From Nitrosopumilus sp. BACL13 MAG-121220-bin23 (GTDB taxonomy: Archaea; Thermoproteota; Nitrososphaeria; Nitrososphaerales; Nitrosopumilaceae), in contig LIAL01000027.1 of assembly GCA_001437625.1 (NCBI GenBank), forward strand, positions 1 through 13,769: a DNA stretch of 13,769 nt, written 5' to 3'. Shown in pieces: positions 1 to 5,646 of the stretch. Made by a program: the position numbers and the translations under genes. The notes beneath the pieces are model-generated. The model did no database searches and had not been told where the DNA came from. It saw only the letters and a list, made by a program, of their open reading frames with translations. How positions within the stretch are numbered: the stretch's first letter is position 1; each line of letters opens with the position of its first letter.

Positions 1-72
1 AAAGCAAAACCTGCAACTAAAGCAAAACCTGCAACTAAAGCAAAACCTGCAACTAAAGCAAAACCTGCAACT
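1..72 (+). repeat. Four perfect tandem copies of an 18-bp coding repeat
   Basis: The unit AAAGCAAAACCTGCAACT occurs four times without a mismatch (1-18, 19-36, 37-54, 55-72) and then degrades to AAAATACAATAA. The array probably continues left of the window. Identity at synonymous positions points to recent expansion by slippage or unequal recombination. There are no spacers, so it is not a CRISPR array. Confidence 0.95.
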
Positions 73-84
73 AAAATACAATAA
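1..84 (+). CDS. 3' end of a protein with a KAKPAT-repeat tail (partial)
   Basis: The frame is open from the first base and ends at TAA 82-84, so only the last 27 residues are visible: four perfect copies of Lys-Ala-Lys-Pro-Ala-Thr, then Lys-Ile-Gln. Such basic Ala/Pro/Lys tails are disordered and occur on nucleic-acid-binding proteins (histone H1-like or ribosome-associated). The body of the protein lies outside the window, so its function cannot be named. That the repeat unit is a multiple of three and the frame ends cleanly supports real coding sequence. About 66 bases separate it from the next gene, which seems to have its own promoter. Confidence 0.7.
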   Translation, partial: KAKPATKAKPATKAKPATKAKPATKIQ

Positions 85-115
85 ATTAACTTAATTCTAT
101 TTTTATGTTGAAAAC

Positions 116-125
116 AATATTTATC
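116..125 (+). promoter_or_regulatory. TATA-like box for the nnrD gene
   Basis: AATATTTATC is centred about 30 bases before the ATG at 151. In archaea transcription starts about 25 bases after the TATA centre, which would give a nearly leaderless mRNA. No Shine-Dalgarno sequence precedes the ATG, in keeping with this. The call rests on position and composition only. Confidence 0.35.
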
Positions 126-150
126 CGTCAAATATCTAGAGTACTGTATA

Positions 151-1014
151 ATGGAATCTCAAATACTTTCATCATCTATCGTTCAAAATTTTATACCTGC
201 AAGAAAATCTACCTCTAGAAAAGGTGATAATGGTATTGTACTTGTTGTTGGTGGAAGTTACATTTACCATGGAGCTCCAGTACTATCTTCACTTGCTGCA
301 CTTAGATGTGGTACTGATTTAGTTTATACTTCTGTTCCAAAAATCAATGTAACTGCAACTCGTGCAATTTCTCCAAATCTTATTGTCATTCCTTTAGTTG
401 ATCAAAAATTAACTCTTGGCGCTGTAAAGAAACTTGTTGGAGCGTTACCTCGCAACTTACATTCTGCAACAATTGGAATGGGCCTTGCAATACAAGAAAA
501 AAATTCTTTACTTCATTTGGTAAAATCTCTTTTGGATAGGGATGTTAGATTATCTTTGGATGCTAGTGCGTTAATCCCTGAATTATTGCCACTCTTATCT
601 GACGCAAATGTTGTAGTCACACCTCATTCAGGAGAATTTAAGCGATTATTTGGTGATGTTCCATCTGATTCACAAAATGAACGAATTACATTAGTTGAAA
701 AACATGCACTTGATAACGGTCTAACAATTTTACTAAAAGGTCCAACTGATATTATTTCAAATGGCAAAACAACATATCTTTGTGAAAAAAACACTCCTGC
801 CATGACTGTAGGTGGCACTGGCGATGTATTGTCTGGATTGGTTGCTGGATTACTATCTACAAATAGAAATAGTTTAGAATCTGCAGCAGCAGCTAGTTTC
901 ATCTGTGGTTTAGCTGGAAAACATGTGCAAGATAAATTGGGTCTTCACATAACTCCTATGGATTTAATTGATGCAATTCCTAATGTGATGAAACCTTTTG
1001 ATAAAATTATTTGA
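151..1014 (+). CDS. nnrD: ADP-dependent (S)-NAD(P)H-hydrate dehydratase
   Basis: This enzyme repairs damaged NADH and NADPH by dehydrating the S-hydrate at the expense of ADP; it is soluble and ribokinase-like. Visible family features are the N-terminal GGSYIYHGAP (about 34-43), the DASAL segment (137-141), TPHSGEFKRL (157-166), LLKGPTD (194-200) and the signature GGTGDVLSGLVAG (221-233), whose GTGD holds the catalytic Asp. At 287 aa it matches the stand-alone dehydratase; the N-terminal epimerase domain found in many fused archaeal and bacterial versions is missing, so the epimerase must be encoded elsewhere or absent. The M20 peptidase gene starts 5 bases after its stop, so the two are probably co-transcribed. 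The ATG at 151 fits a leaderless start. Confidence 0.9.
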   Translation: MESQILSSSIVQNFIPARKSTSRKGDNGIVLVVGGSYIYHGAPVLSSLAALRCGTDLVYTSVPKINVTATRAISPNLIVIPLVDQKLTLGAVKKLVGALPRNLHSATIGMGLAIQEKNSLLHLVKSLLDRDVRLSLDASALIPELLPLLSDANVVVTPHSGEFKRLFGDVPSDSQNERITLVEKHALDNGLTILLKGPTDIISNGKTTYLCEKNTPAMTVGGTGDVLSGLVAGLLSTNRNSLESAAAASFICGLAGKHVQDKLGLHITPMDLIDAIPNVMKPFDKII

Positions 1015-1019
1015 TTAAC

Positions 1020-2372
1020 ATGAATGTATTAAAGCATGTAGATTCCCACATGGATGATCTTATTTCTGATCTTCAAAAATTAATTCAACAACCTAGTGTA
1101 TCTGCAAAAAATGAAGGTATTGAAGAATGTGCAAAATTAGTTAAAACATTATTGAAATCTTCTGGTCTTAAATCTGAAATTTTACGATTAAAAAAAGGTG
1201 TGGCGCCAATTGTATTTGCTGAGATAAAATCTAAAAAAAACCCTGACAAAACATTGATGTTTTATAATCACTATGACGTTCAACCTGCAGAACCATTTGA
1301 TTTATGGGATGATCCTCCTTTTAGTGGGATACGAAAAGGAAATAAAATTTTTGGAAGAGGTTCTACTGATGATAAGGGTGAATTAATTACTAGAATTAAA
1401 GCAGTTGAGGCTTGTTTGGCTGCAACTGGTGACGTCCCTTGTAACATAAAATTTGTAATTGAGGGTGAAGAGGAAACAGGTAGTGCTCATATTGAAGAAT
1501 ATCTAAAAAAATACAAAAAGAAATTTTCCAATGATGGCGTGATTTGGGAATTTGGATATGTTGATGCAAAAAATAGACCTATCATTGGTCTTGGGATGAA
1601 AGGACTGCTGTTTGTTGAGTTATCTGTAAAAGAATCTATTCGAGATGCCCATTCCAGTTTAGCTGTGTTAATTAAAAATCCTGCATGGCGGCTAATTGAT
1701 GCTATTCAGACATTGAGGGATTCTGACGGGCATATTTTGATTAAAGATTGGTATGATGAAGTTACTCCATTTTCAAAAAAAGATTTAGAATTAATTGAGA
1801 AAGAACCTTTTGATCAAAACGTGTTCAAAAAAGAATTTGGAATTAATTCTTTTGTAGGTAATAAAAAAAATCTTGATGCAAAAAAAGCTTTAGTTGGTGA
1901 TGCGACATGCAACATCGCAGGATTTATTTCAGGTTACACTGGAGATGGAGCTAAAACTGTTCTCCCAAGTAATGCTTTGGTAAAAATTGATTTTAGATTA
2001 ATTCCTAAAATGGATCCAAAGAAACAAGTCATTCGATTAAAAAAACATCTAAAATCATATGGGTTTAATGATGTAAAAATTAAAATTTTTCATGGTGAGG
2101 CTGCAGCTAGAACTAACTCTTCAGATCCTTTTGTATCTCAAGTAAAAAATGCAGCAGATAAAATTTTTGGAACATCTATTTTGAATGTTTCAAATGCTGG
2201 CACTGGTCCTATGTACTCCTTTATGGATATTTTAAAATCTCCATGCATATCCATAGGAAGTACGTACATGTTTTCAAGAATCCATTCTCCTAATGAATTT
2301 GCTAGAATTGATCTGTTAAAGAAAACTACAAAGTGTATTTGTTTGATTATGGATAATTTTGGAAAAAATTAG
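1020..2372 (+). CDS. M20 family zinc metallopeptidase (dipeptidase/carboxypeptidase type)
   Basis: This 450-aa protein resembles CNDP-like cytosolic dipeptidases of family M20, which use two zinc ions to cleave peptides. Numbering from ATG 1020: first metal ligand and catalytic Asp in NHYDVQ (H84, D86), bridging Asp in GRGSTDDKG (about 115-119), general base and ligand in EGEEETGS (148-155), the dimerisation-domain His in RDAHSSL (H211), and the last metal His in RIHSPNEF (H422). The dimerisation domain lies roughly at 190-330. Asp195 of human CNDP2 appears replaced by Glu (about 177, in VIWEFG). An in-frame TTG at 1011 overlaps the nnrD stop, but ATG 1020 is the better start. The 3' end overlaps the convergent DoxX gene by 4 bases. 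The substrate cannot be deduced. Confidence 0.88.
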   Translation: MNVLKHVDSHMDDLISDLQKLIQQPSVSAKNEGIEECAKLVKTLLKSSGLKSEILRLKKGVAPIVFAEIKSKKNPDKTLMFYNHYDVQPAEPFDLWDDPPFSGIRKGNKIFGRGSTDDKGELITRIKAVEACLAATGDVPCNIKFVIEGEEETGSAHIEEYLKKYKKKFSNDGVIWEFGYVDAKNRPIIGLGMKGLLFVELSVKESIRDAHSSLAVLIKNPAWRLIDAIQTLRDSDGHILIKDWYDEVTPFSKKDLELIEKEPFDQNVFKKEFGINSFVGNKKNLDAKKALVGDATCNIAGFISGYTGDGAKTVLPSNALVKIDFRLIPKMDPKKQVIRLKKHLKSYGFNDVKIKIFHGEAAARTNSSDPFVSQVKNAADKIFGTSILNVSNAGTGPMYSFMDILKSPCISIGSTYMFSRIHSPNEFARIDLLKKTTKCICLIMDNFGKN

Positions 2373-2818
2373 TGAAGACATCTGGGAATTTTTTTGATTA
2401 TTTGTGACAATGATATCTTTCCTGGACCTACAACAATGATCACTAGTGCTACTGCAAGTAAAATTAAATCAAATTCAATCCCTTTATCCCCTGTGATGCT
2501 TTGAGCACCTTTTACATGGAATATTGCACCCAGCATAATCACTGAAATAATTGATGCTGAAATTCTACTGAACACCCCTATTATGAGCAGCATACCTGGA
2601 ATTACTTCGGCCAAAGCGATAATTATTGCTAATTCTCCTGGAATTCCCATTGATGAGATCCATGAAACAAACCCATCATTGCTAAATTTACTATATCCGT
2701 GAATGATGAAAATTACGCCCATTACTAATCTTAATCCTACAAATACTGTATCATTCAAGATTTTTTCTTTAATTTCACTGGTGGTCAACTTGTTCAATCT
2801 TTTTTGTATTATTCTCAT
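2369..2818 (-). CDS. DoxX family membrane protein
   Basis: This 149-aa integral membrane protein has a basic N-terminal stretch of about 22 residues and then four hydrophobic segments at about 24-41, 61-81, 86-104 and 115-131. LRLVMGVIFIIHGYSKF (29-45) is the typical first helix of the DoxX family, and the acidic residue in the second helix (ALAEVIPG) is also characteristic. The family is named after a subunit of the Acidianus thiosulfate:quinone oxidoreductase, but most members have no proven function; roles in redox balance at the membrane have been proposed. It is a single gene, convergent with the M20 peptidase (4-bp overlap) and divergent from the proteasome gene. ATG 2818 is the natural start. 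Confidence 0.85.
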   Translation of the reverse strand: MRIIQKRLNKLTTSEIKEKILNDTVFVGLRLVMGVIFIIHGYSKFSNDGFVSWISSMGIPGELAIIIALAEVIPGMLLIIGVFSRISASIISVIMLGAIFHVKGAQSITGDKGIEFDLILLAVALVIIVVGPGKISLSQIIKKIPRCLH

Positions 2819-2932
2819 AAAAAAGTTATCTTCATTCTATTTTTCTATTACCTTATTCTGTTATTTCGTACCATCACTGCTCTGTTATTTTTAAATTTTA
2901 GCCACAAATTTGATCTGTATTGTAGAAAGCCC

Positions 2933-2940
2933 TTTATTAT
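2933..2940 (+). promoter_or_regulatory. TATA-like box for the proteasome beta gene
   Basis: TTTATTAT is centred about 24 bases before the ATG at 2961, the spacing expected for a leaderless archaeal transcript. It also argues against the upstream in-frame TTG at 2910, which would lie before the transcription start. Confidence 0.4.
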
Positions 2941-2960
2941 GTGAAAATTATATTTTAAAT

Positions 2961-3557
2961 ATGTCAATGTATATGCCGGGAGCAACTGCTGTTGGAATTA
3001 CTTTTGATGGTGGTGTAGTTTTTGCTAGTGAAAAAAGGATCGCATTTGGAAATTTTCTCGTTAGTAAAAGTACAAAGAAAACTTTCTCAATAACGGATAA
3101 GGTTGGTGCAACTTGTGCTGGTCTTGTTGCCGATATGCAAATTTTAACTTTACAAATTTCAGCTCTTGCTAAAATCAGGAAAATGGATATCAAGAGAGAT
3201 GTTCCTCCTAACACTGTTGCTAAAATGATGTCAAACATGATGTATGAGCGAAGATACTTCCCATTACTTACCCAGGTAATTGTTGGTGGTGTAGTTGACA
3301 AACCAGTTATGTATACTCTTGATCCTTTAGGCTCTGTACTTCCTGATGAATATGCAGCAGTTGGAACTGGTGCTGAAATGGCATTAGGTGTTTTAGATCC
3401 TCAGTTCAAACCAAATATGTCTAAGGATGATGCTATCAATTTAGCAAAACGTGCAGTTCGTGCAGCAGCTTTAAGAGATTCTGCTAGTGGTGATGGATTA
3501 GATATACTTGTAATTACTAAAGACGGTACAGAAGAATTCACTGAAAGTATCAAGTAA
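2961..3557 (+). CDS. psmB: 20S proteasome beta subunit, probably non-catalytic
   Basis: This 198-aa protein aligns along its length with archaeal 20S proteasome beta subunits, which form the inner rings of the protein-degrading barrel. Family features are ATAVGITFDGGVVFASEKR (8-26), KSTKK (36-40, with the active-site Lys33 equivalent at K40), CAGLVADMQ, and RDSASGDGLD (172-181, giving Asp166 and Ser169 equivalents). The residue that lines up with catalytic Thr1 is Ala8, after a seven-residue leader MSMYMPG; canonical subunits read TTTVG here and this one reads ATAVG. It therefore probably neither self-processes nor cleaves peptides. Crenarchaea carry a similar non-catalytic beta paralogue beside an active one, which would have to be elsewhere in this genome. 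I chose ATG 2961 because the resulting N-terminus matches the family and suits the TATA box. Confidence 0.9.
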   Translation: MSMYMPGATAVGITFDGGVVFASEKRIAFGNFLVSKSTKKTFSITDKVGATCAGLVADMQILTLQISALAKIRKMDIKRDVPPNTVAKMMSNMMYERRYFPLLTQVIVGGVVDKPVMYTLDPLGSVLPDEYAAVGTGAEMALGVLDPQFKPNMSKDDAINLAKRAVRAAALRDSASGDGLDILVITKDGTEEFTESIK

Positions 3558-3605
3558 TCGTTTTAGTTAATTGTAAATCGTTTTAGTTAATTGTAAATCG
3601 TTTTA
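3556..3605. repeat. 20-bp tandem duplication (2.5 copies) between convergent genes
   Basis: AATCGTTTTAGTTAATTGTA occurs at 3556-3575 and 3576-3595, and its first ten bases recur at 3596-3605. It begins inside the psmB stop codon and runs into the last codons of the convergent PUA gene. Each full copy carries TTA, a minus-strand TAA. The T-runs may also help termination on both strands. Confidence 0.95.
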
Positions 3606-4063
3606 CCCGTTTCCCAAAATCTATCTGATATGTAATGTAAATTCTGTATTATTTCCCCTTTTTCCATATTTTCTAATTCTGAACTTGATACCATGGATTT
3701 CCCAATTGCTAAAAATTTATGATGTGTTTCCTCTACAATGCATACTAGTTTTTCTTTTTCAAATTCTGTAAATTTTTTAATTCCTGGCCGCATCAAATTT
3801 GCGCCTTTACACATGAATTTGACTGCACCCATATCTACTTCCACACTAGGAAATTTTTTCAAAATTTCTGTTTCTGATAAGAATGGTAAATAATCTTCAT
3901 TTATTTTTAATATTTTTAATCCATCCCCTGTAATTATTTGAGCATCACTCAAAATTTGATGCACTTTAACATTTTTCATTTTAGGGAATTCAATACCCCA
4001 TGCATCTGATATTTTTTTTAACAAAGATGCTGTTTCACTTTTTGAAATTAAATTGGATTTCAT
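3587..4063 (-). CDS. PUA-domain RNA-binding protein (MCT-1/Tma20-like)
   Basis: This 158-aa protein has a C-terminal PUA domain (about 74-150) with the typical VDMGAVKFMCKGANLMRPGI (76-95), VCIVEETHHKFLAIGKSMVS (107-126) and a terminal HYISDRFWE segment. PUA domains bind structured RNA. The combination of an N-terminal alpha/beta domain and a C-terminal PUA is that of archaeal relatives of MCT-1/Tma20, which act in translation initiation or ribosome recycling; this assignment rests on layout and motif. The start overlaps the stop of homoserine dehydrogenase as ATGA (4060-4063), so translation is probably coupled, though no functional link is obvious. The last four residues (TIYN) and the stop lie within the 20-bp duplication. 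Confidence 0.8.
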   Translation of the reverse strand: MKSNLISKSETASLLKKISDAWGIEFPKMKNVKVHQILSDAQIITGDGLKILKINEDYLPFLSETEILKKFPSVEVDMGAVKFMCKGANLMRPGIKKFTEFEKEKLVCIVEETHHKFLAIGKSMVSSSELENMEKGEIIQNLHYISDRFWETGKTIYN

Positions 4064-5070
4064 TTTTTTGCAATCTCTTGTCTGATATCTAAAAGATCTC
4101 TTAAGATTGAACTTGCAGTTTCAGTTCCTCCAGCCCCCTTTCCAATTATTGTTTGAGTTCCAGAATGTTCTGACGTAAATGCAATTGCATTTAATGTCCC
4201 GTTTACTCCTAGTGGATCCTCTTTTGGTATTTCTTTTGGACCTACCACTAGTTCATTATCACAAGATGCAATTAATTTTAACACTGAATTATTTTTCTCA
4301 GCTTTTTTAATATCTTCAATTGTTACTTTCCTTATCCCTGTACATTTGATGTCTGGCATTGTAACTTTCATTCCCATAACCCAATTAGCAAGAATAACTA
4401 ATTTTGCAGCCGCATCTAATCCGTCTAGATCTAATGATTCATCTGCTTCAACATATCCTTTGTTTTTTGCATCTTTCAATGCTTCTTCAAATGATAACCC
4501 TGTAGCCATGTTTGATAAAATATAATTTGTTGTACCGTTTAGTATTCCTGCAAATGATGTTATCTTTTCTCCACTTAAACTATTTTTAGCATAATCTAAG
4601 ATTGGAGTTCCTCCGCCAACTGTACCGCTAAATTTGAACATTACTTGATTATATGTTGCTAATTCCATTAATGATGGAAATGCTAATGCTAGTGGGCCTT
4701 TATTCACTGAAATAACATGCATTCCTTTTTTCATTGCTGTTGTTATGTGGGTCATTCCTGGTTCTGCATCTTTGTAATTACTAGCTGTAGTTTCAATTAA
4801 TACATCTGCATCAATATTTTTTAATATTTCAATACCTGTCATTGAATTATTTTCTTTTGAATAATTTTTTACAGTTCCATATTTTTTCTTTATTTCTACA
4901 AGTTCGTTAAATTTTAATCCTGACTGATCTACTGCACTACCTTTACTATCGAACACTGCAATTAATCTTGGTTTTAATCCGTATTTTGCATACAGCTCAT
5001 CTTTCCTTGATTCAAATAACTTCACTAAGCTTTGACCAACAACCCCAAAACCGCATAATATTATTTTCAT
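4060..5070 (-). CDS. hom: Homoserine dehydrogenase
   Basis: This enzyme reduces aspartate semialdehyde to homoserine with NAD(P)H, the branch point towards threonine and methionine. The 336-aa protein shows the Rossmann motif GFGVVGQS (7-14), SVNKGPLAL (121-129), GTVGGGTPILDY (149-160), ILNGTTNYIL (176-185) and the substrate/catalytic block EADESLDLDGLDAAAK (208-223), with D219 and K223 as the expected catalytic Asp and Lys. It ends without an ACT domain, so feedback control through that domain is absent. No aspartokinase is fused to it. It lies 141 bases after msrB and is coupled by ATGA to the PUA gene. A 13-codon Lys-rich frame overlaps its ATG. Confidence 0.93.
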   Translation of the reverse strand: MKIILCGFGVVGQSLVKLFESRKDELYAKYGLKPRLIAVFDSKGSAVDQSGLKFNELVEIKKKYGTVKNYSKENNSMTGIEILKNIDADVLIETTASNYKDAEPGMTHITTAMKKGMHVISVNKGPLALAFPSLMELATYNQVMFKFSGTVGGGTPILDYAKNSLSGEKITSFAGILNGTTNYILSNMATGLSFEEALKDAKNKGYVEADESLDLDGLDAAAKLVILANWVMGMKVTMPDIKCTGIRKVTIEDIKKAEKNNSVLKLIASCDNELVVGPKEIPKEDPLGVNGTLNAIAFTSEHSGTQTIIGKGAGGTETASSILRDLLDIRQEIAKK

Positions 5071-5108
5071 ATTTTTTTGTCCTTTTTTGTTATGTCTTTG
5101 AAGTTCAT
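5067..5108 (-). other. Short upstream reading frame overlapping the hom start
   Basis: ATG at 5108 opens 13 codons (MNFKDITKKDKKI) whose TGA overlaps the hom ATG as ATGA. Six of the 13 residues are Lys or Arg-type, with one Thr and no Met after the start, so it lacks the amino-acid run of a classical attenuator leader. The arrangement could couple translation of hom, or could be chance in an A-rich leader. Confidence 0.25.
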
Positions 5109-5211
5109 TTTATTTCTCTTTGATTCCTTATCCTTAATTGTGTTTTATTAAATATTTTTCAATATGCTCATAATTGTTTACTGACTGATTTTTCCACATC
5201 TATAATTACGA

Positions 5212-5610
5212 TTATTCGTCTTTTTCATGCTTTAGTGAAATTGAATTTATACAATATCTTTGATTTGTAGGCTTTGGACCATCATCAAAGACATGTCCTA
5301 AATGTGAGCCACACTTCTTACAATTAACTTCTGTTCTAAGCATTCCATATTCTGTATCTGAGATGTATTCTATGTTATCCTCTGACACTGGTTCCCAGAA
5401 ACTTGGCCAACCTGAACCTGAATCAAATTTTGCATTTGATGAAAATAGTTCTTCTCCGCAACAAACACATTTGAAAGAACCCTCTAGTTTACTATCGTTA
5501 TATTTCCCTGAAAAAGGTGGTTCTGTTCCATGTTTAATACAAATTTCATATTGATCTGAAGTTAACTGATCCTTCCATTCTTGTGGATCTTTTACAATTT
5601 TTTCTACCAT
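5212..5610 (-). CDS. msrB: Peptide methionine-R-sulfoxide reductase MsrB
   Basis: This enzyme reduces R-methionine sulfoxide in oxidised proteins. The 132-aa protein is the usual size and covers the whole fold. It has the zinc ligands C48/C51 (CVCCGEEL) and C97/C100 (CKKCGSHLGH), the substrate loop FDSGSGWPSF (62-71), HVFDDGP (106-112) and the catalytic Cys in RYCINSISL (C120). In many MsrBs the loop reads SGCGWPSF, with the resolving Cys; here it is Ser66, so regeneration must use another Cys (C50 is free) or direct reduction by thioredoxin. The gene lies 36 bases after the ThyX-like gene on the same strand and is probably co-transcribed. MsrB suits an aerobic organism. ATG 5610 is the only sensible start. 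Confidence 0.95.
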   Translation of the reverse strand: MVEKIVKDPQEWKDQLTSDQYEICIKHGTEPPFSGKYNDSKLEGSFKCVCCGEELFSSNAKFDSGSGWPSFWEPVSEDNIEYISDTEYGMLRTEVNCKKCGSHLGHVFDDGPKPTNQRYCINSISLKHEKDE

Positions 5611-5646
5611 GAAATATCTTACTTTTATTGTTATTAGAATATTGTT

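Noticed and set aside
1..72. Possible CRISPR or minisatellite regulatory array
   Set aside because: Units are directly abutting without spacers and translate in frame to a protein tail ending at a stop.
624..902. Minus-strand open frame inside nnrD
   Set aside because: Fully antisense to a gene with clear family motifs; composition is Ser/Pro/Val-rich as expected from the complement.
2703..2894. Plus-strand frame of 63 codons, Phe/Ser/Cys-rich
   Set aside because: Overlaps the 5' half of the DoxX gene in antisense and runs into the promoter region of psmB; it reads like a shadow.
2910..2960. TTG start extending the proteasome beta subunit by 17 residues
   Set aside because: The extension has no family counterpart and the TATA-like box at 2933-2940 would lie inside it.
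2948..3301. Minus-strand frame of 117 codons within psmB
   Set aside because: Antisense to a well-supported proteasome subunit; no recognisable motif.
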